From DASWIG01 sp965371445 (GTDB lineage Bacteria > Acidobacteriota > Thermoanaerobaculia > Multivoradales > J023): a DNA stretch of 30,544 nucleotides. The first letter of the stretch is position 1. Every line of letters begins with the position of its first letter. The notes below the pieces were generated by a model that saw only the letters and a program-made list of their open reading frames with translations, did not search any database and was not told the DNA's origin. The stretch is taken from contig CBDUYN010000126.1 of the NCBI GenBank assembly GCA_965371445.1, positions 1 through 30,544 on the forward strand, read 5' to 3'. Positions 6,580 through 14,150 of the stretch are shown piece by piece. Both the position numbers and the translations under genes were made by a program.

Positions 6580-8564
6580 GACTTCTCCTTCGCGCTTCCG
6601 GCCAGCGCGGCAGACTCTTGCGCCCGCTCATCTTGCGCCACCAGAATCAGATGCCTGGATTCATTGTAGCGCAGTCCCACCGAGGCACATTCGACGAACG
6701 CGTAATAGACCCCGGCTTGCGGCGGCACGAACTCGATCTGGTAGACGCCCTTGCCCACCTGCTGCGCCGGCTGGCGCTTCTGATTGCGGCCGGGCGCCCT
6801 GAAGGTGAGAATCCTGACGTCCTCGAGGCCGTCTCGGGGCTCCTGGGTTATCGAATCGACCAGCCGGAACCGGAGGACCGTCCTCTCGCCCACCCGGACG
6901 GCGATCTGTTCGTCGGGCTCGAGCCCCCGATCGTCGAGGATCGGCAAGACCTCGACCGGCTTCTCGCGCGCTCTTTGCGCCTGGACTTCCGGGTTGGGCT
7001 GGATCTCCACCGCGAAGCAGTGGATGGTGCGCGGCGAGTCGAGGAAGAAGGCCACGTCGTAGAGGCCCGGGCGCCTCAGGGTGGCGGTCGTCTCGTAGGC
7101 TCCGGGCGAACGCTCGTCGAGGCTGCGGTCGACCGCCAGGACAGCCCGCGGCTCGCGGTTGTAGTTCTGGAAGTTGCCCATCGGCGCCGCCATCCCCTCC
7201 TTGTAGAAGTAGATAGACTTGTCGGCCGGGTTGGCCACCAACACGGCGGTGGCCCCCGGCGCCTGGACGATGCCGTCGGCCGGGCTGGGGTTCGACACCT
7301 GGCCGAAGGGTCTCTGGCCGCCGGGAAAGTCGATCACCGGCACCCGGCGGCCTTCCTGGCCGATCTGGTCGAGCGGGATCATCAGGACGATCTCGCTGCC
7401 CTTGTGCCGCACGTAGGCGAGATGGTCGGAGAAGGCCACCTGGTCGGGCCCGTCCTCGACGTCGGCGGTCTGGACGATGCGGCCCACGGCGGCGTCGAGG
7501 ATGTGGACCACGTCGCGCTCGGGATTGACGATGAAGCCGATCTGACCCCCGGGAGCGAACTTGATCTGCCCCAGACCGGGCTCGGCCTGGACGCGGGCGG
7601 CGACCTCGTGGCTCGAGGCGTCGACCGCGGTGACGAGGCCGTCGGCGCGGCTCGTCACGTAGACCGCGTTGGCCATCGACGACCAGGCCAGCGACACCGG
7701 CTCGCGCCCCACCGCGACGTCTTTGACCTTCTCCAGCTGGCCGACGTCGATGACCGACACCGTGCCATGGCTTTGGTTGGTCACGAAGGCGTAGCGGTCG
7801 TCGTCCGAGAGGGCGATCTCGTGGTGTCCACGTCCGGTGAGGATGTTCTTCACTACCCTGGGCCCTTCGGTGTCGATGACGGTAACGCCGGAGAGGCCGT
7901 CCCTGGGGCCGTCGAAGCCGACCCAGAGGTATCTCCCGTCGCCCTGGAGCGCCAACCGCGACGGCTGCGGGCCGACCCCGAGGTTCTCGACCACCTCCCA
8001 GGTCGCCGTCGACGCCACCGCCACCTGATTGATCTCCGGCATCGAGACGAAGAGCGTCATCTGGTCGGCGGTCAGCGCCCAGTCCTCGCCGGGACTCTCC
8101 AGAAAGATCATGTCGAGGAGCTTGGTGGTGCCGAAGCCGAAGAGCGGGTCGACCACCGAGATGGTGGGGTCGTTGTTCAAAGCCAGCACGTAGTAGACGT
8201 TCAGATCGAGCTCGGGCGGCGCGAAGAGGCTGCCGCCGATGAAGGCCTCGACCTTGTCCTGGCAGGTCGTGGGATCGCCATCGGGCCGCAGGTCCATCCA
8301 GGCCGCGGGGTAGACGCCCGAGAGCGGGGTCTGTGTGTTGGTGTCGGTGATCCGGAAGCGGAAGGTGACGGTCTCGCCCTCGCGGAGCTCGCCCGGCACG
8401 CCCTTCTCGGGCTCCACCGGATCGATTTCGAGCTCGATCGAGATCCCTTCGCGGACGATCTTGTGGGCCGGTGCGCCGTCCTCAGCTCCGGCAGCGGCGG
8501 TCGACAAGATGGCGAGGAGCGAGAACAAAACAAATACTTGACGCTTGCAAATCATCGTAATCAT
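6576..8564 (-). CDS. Secreted YVTN/cytochrome-D1-like beta-propeller protein
   Basis: A 662-residue exported protein (signal about 1-27, FVLFSLLAILSTAAAGA). The N-terminal Ig-like region (REGISIELEIDPVEPEKGVP ... GETVTFRFRITDTNT) is followed by about seven propeller blades with YVTN-type strands (ATWEVVENLGVGPQPSRLAL, RYAFVTNQSHGTVSVIDVGQ, NAVYVTSRADGLVTAVDASS, VVHILDAAVGRIV). The C-terminal region (GERTVLRFRLVDSITQEPRD ... GVYQIEFVPPQAGVYYAFVE) is a second Ig-like module. Met at 8564 is chosen over the in-frame codon at 8597 because AAAGGAAAAG sits just upstream. No heme-binding CxxCH is present, so it is more likely a structural or interaction partner of the oxidase than a redox enzyme. Confidence 0.85.
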   Translation of the reverse strand: MITMICKRQVFVLFSLLAILSTAAAGAEDGAPAHKIVREGISIELEIDPVEPEKGVPGELREGETVTFRFRITDTNTQTPLSGVYPAAWMDLRPDGDPTTCQDKVEAFIGGSLFAPPELDLNVYYVLALNNDPTISVVDPLFGFGTTKLLDMIFLESPGEDWALTADQMTLFVSMPEINQVAVASTATWEVVENLGVGPQPSRLALQGDGRYLWVGFDGPRDGLSGVTVIDTEGPRVVKNILTGRGHHEIALSDDDRYAFVTNQSHGTVSVIDVGQLEKVKDVAVGREPVSLAWSSMANAVYVTSRADGLVTAVDASSHEVAARVQAEPGLGQIKFAPGGQIGFIVNPERDVVHILDAAVGRIVQTADVEDGPDQVAFSDHLAYVRHKGSEIVLMIPLDQIGQEGRRVPVIDFPGGQRPFGQVSNPSPADGIVQAPGATAVLVANPADKSIYFYKEGMAAPMGNFQNYNREPRAVLAVDRSLDERSPGAYETTATLRRPGLYDVAFFLDSPRTIHCFAVEIQPNPEVQAQRAREKPVEVLPILDDRGLEPDEQIAVRVGERTVLRFRLVDSITQEPRDGLEDVRILTFRAPGRNQKRQPAQQVGKGVYQIEFVPPQAGVYYAFVECASVGLRYNESRHLILVAQDERAQESAALAGSAKEKS

Positions 8565-8600
8565 CGATCTTTTCCTTTCTTTCGTTCGAAGGTTCACGGG

Positions 8601-8648
8601 AAAAAGGGGCGGCGGGCCACGGTCTTCCGGAAGGCCGCAGCCCGCCGC
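8601..8648 (-). terminator. Intrinsic terminator/attenuator between oxidase and propeller genes
   Basis: Arms GCGGCGGGC (8609-8617) and GCCCGCCGC (8640-8648) are perfectly complementary, and the interior TCTTCCGGAAG region extends the stem. On the minus strand the stem is followed by CCCCTTTTT (8605-8601 for the T run). It lies about 25 bp after the oxidase stop and about 37 bp before the propeller start, so it may reduce rather than abolish readthrough. Confidence 0.7.
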
Positions 8649-8672
8649 TTCGCGTCAAAGAGTGACCCGAAG

Positions 8673-11600
8673 TCAGAACCCTTCAGTGGTGGTGGGGCAA
8701 TCCGCAGTGGCCGCCTTCGTTGCCAGCCCCTCTTCCGACGTCACGCACTGACTGGGGGGAGGAGGCGGAGGAGGCGGAGGAGGCACGGCGTCCACTCGCA
8801 GGATGCCCCAGATGCCGCCGGCGAACTGGAACGAGGCCTGGTCGCGGTAGAGGTAATCCCCCGTGACCTGGAACTTGCCGCCGGCACCGTTTTCGAGCAC
8901 GGCATCGAAGTGGTTCATCGGCCCGTGACCCATACGCGAGCCTTCCCACATCGACAGCGGGTTGTCGCCGATCGAGGTCGAGCCGAGCCCGAACGGATTG
9001 GTGACCAGGCTCGGGTCGGTTTCGTACGGCTCCTGCTGCCAGACGTGGCCGTGGACCGTAAACACCGAGTTGCGCGGATGGCCGCCCGGCTCCAGGACCC
9101 GGAAGCGGACCTGGTCGCCCGCCACGGCCGTGAACACCGGGGTCTCCGGATCGCCGCCCACCAGGGCATTGGTCAGGAGATCGGTGTAGATCACGTCACG
9201 CGCCTTGTCGTCCGGCGCAAAGCCCAAGCGGAGCCACGCCGGCTCGGTCTTGTAGTTGATCGCCTTCTGACCGGAGTCCTCGGGATCCTCGGCGTCGAAG
9301 GTGTTGACGATGGGGTTGCCCAGGCTGTCTCTCAGGTTGAGGTCGTTCTGGAACAGCACCACGAACTCCCGGAAAGCGTCGACGGCGCTGGCAGTGCACG
9401 GGCTCTCACCTCCCGGGCACACGGTGGCCGCGGCGCGGGTGCCCGCGTCCAGTGCCCAGGAGCTGCCCTCGGGCTCGATGATCAGGGCACCGATGGCTCC
9501 CTTGTTCGAGTGCTTGATGCGATCCGACGAGGTCAGGTTGACGGCCCCGAACTCGATGGGCGTCGGGATCAGGTCGCGGGTCACCGGATCGATCCTGACG
9601 TCGCCGGCGTACCAGTTGTAGCGGTCCTTGACGTTGCCCTGGGGTGGCGTCAGGTTGTTGAGGTCGTTGAAGCCGACGGCGGCGCCGTCGTCGATCGACA
9701 CATCGAGGGCCACCAGCTCGGCGTGTAAACCGACACGCGCGGAGACATTCACATCGTTGGCGTTGAAGCCCTCGACGATCATCGGCAGGGTGTTCCAGCC
9801 GTCGAGATCCGCCGCCGTGGCCGGCAGGTTGTTGCGCAGGATCACCTCGATGCAGTCGCCGGCGTTGGCCCGCAGGATGAGCGGCTCGATGGGCACGCCC
9901 GCGTTCAGCTGGCCCTGGGCGTTCAGGTCCGAGGAATGGACGAAGAGGATCCCTGTGGGATCTTCCAGCCCTCCCCGCGAGTTGTAGACCACCGTGCCAC
10001 CGGGCACGTCCGCGGCCGCGATCGCCGTGAGGTCGAACACCCTCAACGGCGCCGCTTCTTCTACCGGCTTCACGCGGCAGACGCCCTTGAAGTCCTGGAC
10101 GTTGCCGATGGGATTACCGGGGTCCAGGTTGTTGGGCAAGGGCAGCAGATCCGACTGCGTGGCGCGGTACGAGCGCAGGATGCCCCAGCTCCCGTTCCAC
10201 AAGTTGTCCGCCGAGGCACCGGCGAGGTAGGCGAAGTCCTGGAAAGCCCCTTGCTGGCCCTTGGACGGCACCAGCGGAGCGATGAACTCGAAGTGCTCCG
10301 AGATGCCCGTCATCTGGCTGGATCGCCACCCGGAGTTCTTGTTCGAGGGCTCGAACAGCCACTTGAGGCCGTGCAGCGCGAAGTTGTGGCCCTCTTCGTG
10401 GGCTCCCACCAGCATGCGGACCTGCACGTTGTCGTTGTTGTTGGCCCGCATGAGGGGCGTGAACGGATCGCCCTTGAGCGCTCCGGTCACCGGGCTGGGA
10501 TGAGCCGCCGGTGTGGGCTCGTACGGCCAGGCGGTGCGCAGCGTGTTCAGGGCGGGGTCGGCACGGTTGAGATTCGAGCTCAAGGCCAGGGACAGGTCTC
10601 CGGCGTCGCCGTTTCCCTGCGCGGCCTGGGCGCCGGTGGCGGGGTCCAGGACCCTGAGGGCGACGGGCTCGTTGCGCATGTTGACCACGAAGGTGCCGGG
10701 GTCGTCGGCCGAGATGGCCTCGGGGCAGGGCAGGTTCACGCCTGCCACGCCTGGGCACTGGGGCGCCTTGATCAGCAGATCGGGGAAGACCTCCTTCTTG
10801 GCCGGCGGATTGATCGACAGGGCCCGGTTGTCGAAGCCCAGCCCCACGCCAGTGCCGGCGCCAAATCCTGGCTGCTGACCAGCGCAGGGAACACCGGGCG
10901 CCAGACCGTGACAGGCCCACTGGTTGGGGAAGATCGGTCCTATCCCTTCAGGCAACCCGGCCTGGCTGCCGGTCTCGTAAGCGAGCTGAAAGTCCGCGTA
11001 CTCGAGCATGAACTCGCGGTAGCTGTCGGCGTAGCCCGGACCGGTCAGGATGTCCGCCCGCCAACTGGTGGGACCGCCGTCGAAGCGGCCGCCGAAGAAG
11101 GCGCCGGTCTCCGGATCGCGCCAGACCGAGTCCCTCGGCTCCACCACCAGACCGGCGTAGAGGCCCGCCTGCTGGTGGGTCGAGGGACCGTAGTGGTCGT
11201 GGGTGAAGACCGTGCGCAGCGTCCGGTCGACGCCGGCGTTGTTCTGCACCGGGTCGGCGTACCACTTCTGCACCGTGGTCTGAGCCCCCAGAGAGGCCCG
11301 CGTGGGAACTTTACCCGCAAAGTACGGATGGTCCACGGCTGTGAGCAGCCCGACCCCGGGGAGACCGCCACGGGCGTTGATGGCGTGGATCCGTTCGATC
11401 ACCTCGTCGGGGCTGAAGGTGCCGTCCTCGTAGTTCCAGCCGTTCGCCGACCCGTCGGAGGAGGTGACGTCGAACTTCACCAGGTGGATGTGCTGGCCGA
11501 GGATGTCGGTCGGCGTGCGCACCTGGAAGTCGTCCATCTCGTAGACGTTGGGCACCAGGTTGGTGTGCAGGTAGGTGAGGCAGTCGCCGCTGTTGGCGCG

Positions 11601-13853
11601 GAAGAAGAAGGGCTCCGGCGGCCGGAGGCCGGCAAAGGTGTCTTCCACGTCGCCCCACAAGGTGATCAGCCGCTGCTGTGGGAAGTGCCAGCCCGACTTG
11701 TTGAAGATCACGTCGAGTTGGATGTTGGCCGCCTTGTAGGTGCGGGGCACCCCGATCGGGTTGCCGAGGTCGTCGATGCAGGGCTCGGCGTAGGGCGCGC
11801 CCGGCGCGGGGGGCAGGCCGTTGTAGATGAACTGAGCGGGGGTGCCGTCGGGCTTGGAGCTATCGTTGAGACGCTGGGCGTGGGCGGCCATCGCCGCCAG
11901 CTCGACGCCGGCGCCGGTCTCGGGGACCGCGATGGAGTCGGCTTCCAGGAGCTCCTTGGTGAAGTCGAGGCGGGTCGCGACGGAGACGGTCGTGCCGCCA
12001 GGCTTGAGCACGTGCCGCGGCAGGCCGCCGTCGTCGATGGTGTCGAGCGGCGGGTGGGGCGGCCGCGAGCCGGCGACGCCCGGGATGAAGTAGGGGTAAC
12101 CGGGGTTGCCGGTGCCGGTGTAGGCGAAGGCCGAGACGCCGTCGATGAGGACCTGACCCGTCAATGGGTCGATGGTCACCGCTGCGCCCGGCATCGGCGC
12201 CATGGCCAGGTCGGGAATCGGCACGACGGCCGGACTCGGCGTGCCGGCGAGGATCTCGGCGTCCGGCAGCGGCCGGGAGCCGTCCTCGAACACGTCGTGC
12301 ACCCGCCACAGGGCCCACATGCCCATGGCGAAGTGGGGATAGAAGTGGCAGTGAAAGATCGAGTCGCCCGCCGTCTGGTTGCGGTTGCCGCTGCCGTTGT
12401 AGACCATCTCCAGGGTGAAGCCGGCACCCGGGCCGAGGGCCTGGCTGTCGAGATAGGCCGAATCGTCGCTGTCGGGCGAGAACAGCCACTGGTGGGCGTG
12501 GAGGTGGTGGATGTGGTGCTCCTTGGGCCCGGCGTGCAGGATGCGGAACTTCATGTGGTCCTGCAGGTAGCTGTGGTAGACGTTCGAGGGATCGTCCGGG
12601 TAGAACGCCTCGGTGGCGACGATCCCCATGCCGGGGTCCGACGCGCCGGCCGGGACGTCGACCACCTGGGCCGGGTCGCCGAGCGCCCACGAGGTCAAGA
12701 AGAACTCCTCGTACTTGCACCCCGTGCAGTTCGCTTCGGGGCCGACCCCGAGGCGGTTGGCGATGATCTCGGAGCCGATGCCGCCGGAGCCGTAGTTGAA
12801 GGCGAAGGCGTCGCGCACGCTGTGCAGCGTGTGGCTGAGCACCGGGTCCTCGAACTGCGGGAAGGGCTGCACCGCGCCGAACTCGTCGTGGTACATGATG
12901 GTGAACTCGCGGAACGACTGATCGCGGTTCGGGTAGGTGAAGTTGTTCGCCGGGTAGGCTTCACCGAACGGACCGGCGATGATCGCCGTGAGGTCGCTGT
13001 GGACGATGTTGTTGCCGGCATCGAGCATCTTGAAGACCGGCAGACTGGTGGTGGGGTTGATCTTGTTGAAGTCGATCAACGGCTGGCCGGTCGCGGTGGT
13101 CGCTCCGCCCGACGCCAGAGCGATGTCGGCCTCGGTCACCTGGCTGCGCAGCCAGGTGGCGCCCTTGGGCTCGACGTTGACCGATCCGAAGAGCCCCATG
13201 GCGAGCTGGCCGCCGTTGCCCTCGCCGCCGATGGGGGCGGCGGTCGAGTAGAGCAGGTGCTGGCCCTCGCGCTCGGCGAACAAGGTGTATTGCTTCGACC
13301 CGCCCGGCGCCACCAGGCTGCTGGCGTTGTTGCCGACGTTGGAGCCGTCGCTGGCGATCCCGCCGACCAGCTGCATGCCGATGACGTGGACGCCGGCGTC
13401 GCGCGTCGCCGGCTGCTCGTCGGCGTTGGCGACCATCGGGTTACCGAGCTCGTCGAACTTGATGCAGTCCGGGCACTGGTGGACAGCGGCGCGATTCGGG
13501 TTGATCAGGTTGGTGAAGTTGACCTGCAGGCAGTCGTCCACGTTCATGCGCAGGACCAGCGGCCGCGCCCGCTTGTCGGGCCGGAGCTCGACGTTGCCCG
13601 CCGTGCACGCGGCCGTGGCGCACGACGCGCCGGTGGTGCTGTCGACCACGTCCCTCTTCAGGGCGTAGATCTGGCCGTGGGGCATGCACGCGCCTCGGCG
13701 GTTCAGGAAGAACACCTGATCGAGCGCCACCACCTCGGCGGTGATGGTGCGCGCGCAGGTCTGTGCCCCGGCGCTGCCGGCCATCGCCGCCAACGCCAGG
13801 ACCGCGATGGCGAAGCACAGAACGTGAATCGGCAAGTGTCTGGGTCTGAACAT
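8673..13853 (-). CDS. Giant six-cupredoxin multicopper oxidase (MofA/MnxG-like)
   Basis: A 1726-residue secreted oxidase. Start ATG 13853 has AAGGAGAG just upstream and a signal peptide (VLCFAIAVLALAAMAGSAGAQ). It reads as three two-domain units. Unit 1 has the C-terminal copper motifs: HHIHHLHAHQW (446-456) and HCHFYPHFAMGM (H501, C502, H503, H507, axial-type M512), i.e. T1 plus half the trinuclear site. Unit 2 supplies the HxH pairs HIH (788-790) and HDHYGPSTH (885-893). Later motifs HEEGHNFALHG (1152-1162) and VHGHVW (1600-1605) lack a following HCHxxxH and look vestigial. Size and motif order recall the Mn(II)-oxidising MofA/MnxG group; substrate (Mn, Fe, Cu or organic) cannot be told from sequence. 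The C-terminus has a poly-Pro linker and a two-Cys tail. Context: copper chaperones downstream, metal-type two-component system upstream. Confidence 0.9.
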   Translation of the reverse strand: MFRPRHLPIHVLCFAIAVLALAAMAGSAGAQTCARTITAEVVALDQVFFLNRRGACMPHGQIYALKRDVVDSTTGASCATAACTAGNVELRPDKRARPLVLRMNVDDCLQVNFTNLINPNRAAVHQCPDCIKFDELGNPMVANADEQPATRDAGVHVIGMQLVGGIASDGSNVGNNASSLVAPGGSKQYTLFAEREGQHLLYSTAAPIGGEGNGGQLAMGLFGSVNVEPKGATWLRSQVTEADIALASGGATTATGQPLIDFNKINPTTSLPVFKMLDAGNNIVHSDLTAIIAGPFGEAYPANNFTYPNRDQSFREFTIMYHDEFGAVQPFPQFEDPVLSHTLHSVRDAFAFNYGSGGIGSEIIANRLGVGPEANCTGCKYEEFFLTSWALGDPAQVVDVPAGASDPGMGIVATEAFYPDDPSNVYHSYLQDHMKFRILHAGPKEHHIHHLHAHQWLFSPDSDDSAYLDSQALGPGAGFTLEMVYNGSGNRNQTAGDSIFHCHFYPHFAMGMWALWRVHDVFEDGSRPLPDAEILAGTPSPAVVPIPDLAMAPMPGAAVTIDPLTGQVLIDGVSAFAYTGTGNPGYPYFIPGVAGSRPPHPPLDTIDDGGLPRHVLKPGGTTVSVATRLDFTKELLEADSIAVPETGAGVELAAMAAHAQRLNDSSKPDGTPAQFIYNGLPPAPGAPYAEPCIDDLGNPIGVPRTYKAANIQLDVIFNKSGWHFPQQRLITLWGDVEDTFAGLRPPEPFFFRANSGDCLTYLHTNLVPNVYEMDDFQVRTPTDILGQHIHLVKFDVTSSDGSANGWNYEDGTFSPDEVIERIHAINARGGLPGVGLLTAVDHPYFAGKVPTRASLGAQTTVQKWYADPVQNNAGVDRTLRTVFTHDHYGPSTHQQAGLYAGLVVEPRDSVWRDPETGAFFGGRFDGGPTSWRADILTGPGYADSYREFMLEYADFQLAYETGSQAGLPEGIGPIFPNQWACHGLAPGVPCAGQQPGFGAGTGVGLGFDNRALSINPPAKKEVFPDLLIKAPQCPGVAGVNLPCPEAISADDPGTFVVNMRNEPVALRVLDPATGAQAAQGNGDAGDLSLALSSNLNRADPALNTLRTAWPYEPTPAAHPSPVTGALKGDPFTPLMRANNNDNVQVRMLVGAHEEGHNFALHGLKWLFEPSNKNSGWRSSQMTGISEHFEFIAPLVPSKGQQGAFQDFAYLAGASADNLWNGSWGILRSYRATQSDLLPLPNNLDPGNPIGNVQDFKGVCRVKPVEEAAPLRVFDLTAIAAADVPGGTVVYNSRGGLEDPTGILFVHSSDLNAQGQLNAGVPIEPLILRANAGDCIEVILRNNLPATAADLDGWNTLPMIVEGFNANDVNVSARVGLHAELVALDVSIDDGAAVGFNDLNNLTPPQGNVKDRYNWYAGDVRIDPVTRDLIPTPIEFGAVNLTSSDRIKHSNKGAIGALIIEPEGSSWALDAGTRAAATVCPGGESPCTASAVDAFREFVVLFQNDLNLRDSLGNPIVNTFDAEDPEDSGQKAINYKTEPAWLRLGFAPDDKARDVIYTDLLTNALVGGDPETPVFTAVAGDQVRFRVLEPGGHPRNSVFTVHGHVWQQEPYETDPSLVTNPFGLGSTSIGDNPLSMWEGSRMGHGPMNHFDAVLENGAGGKFQVTGDYLYRDQASFQFAGGIWGILRVDAVPPPPPPPPPPSQCVTSEEGLATKAATADCPTTTEGF
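8754..8784. repeat. GGAGGC short tandem repeat encoding poly-proline
   Basis: Plus-strand GGGGGGAGGAGGCGGAGGAG and the bases after it encode the run of ten prolines near the oxidase C-terminus. A trinucleotide-periodic tract like this could vary in length in frame. Confidence 0.75.
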
Positions 13854-13978
13854 GAGCTCTCTCCTTCTCTTGTTTTTCCGTCTGCTTTGCGCGAACGGAC
13901 AGTCGTTTTCTCTCCGACTTCGCCGTAGCTTCGAAGCTCGTTCGCTCCGTCGGAGCCTTCTTGGTTGCTCTGACGGGA

Positions 13979-14033
13979 GGTATAGCTCAGTGTTCGTTAC
14001 ACGGCAGTTACAGAACATTACATATCGATTACA
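13979..14033 (-). promoter_or_regulatory. Four phased TGTAA boxes and activator-type promoter of the oxidase gene
   Basis: Plus-strand TTACA occurs at 13997, 14008, 14018 and 14029, at 11, 10 and 11 bp spacing, i.e. one DNA turn each and all in the same orientation (TGTAA toward the oxidase). The last box extends to TGTAAC and is followed after 11 bp by TATACC (13984-13979), a plausible -10 with the box replacing the -35. This geometry is the one used by PhoB/OmpR-family activators. A further TTACA lies at 14122. The regulator encoded at 16435-17112 is the obvious candidate. The rest of 13854-14150 is non-coding and includes a small hairpin at 14090-14106 (CCTCACT-TTG-AGTGAGG). Confidence 0.6.
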
Positions 14034-14150
14034 AGGGCCGAAAAATCGCTCTCGCTGCTCACCAGGAATCATCCCGGCGAGGCCGGTCGCCTCACTTTGA
14101 GTGAGGATAGGGGAACGGAGATTACAGGCCTATATCAAGGGTGGCATGCC

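Noticed and set aside
6618..13928. Very long plus-strand open frames (about 1000 and 1330 residues) opposite the propeller and oxidase genes
   Set aside because: They are antisense shadows caused by G/C3 bias. Composition is Arg/Val/Asp/His-rich and featureless, whereas the minus strand has signal peptides, copper motifs and ribosome sites.
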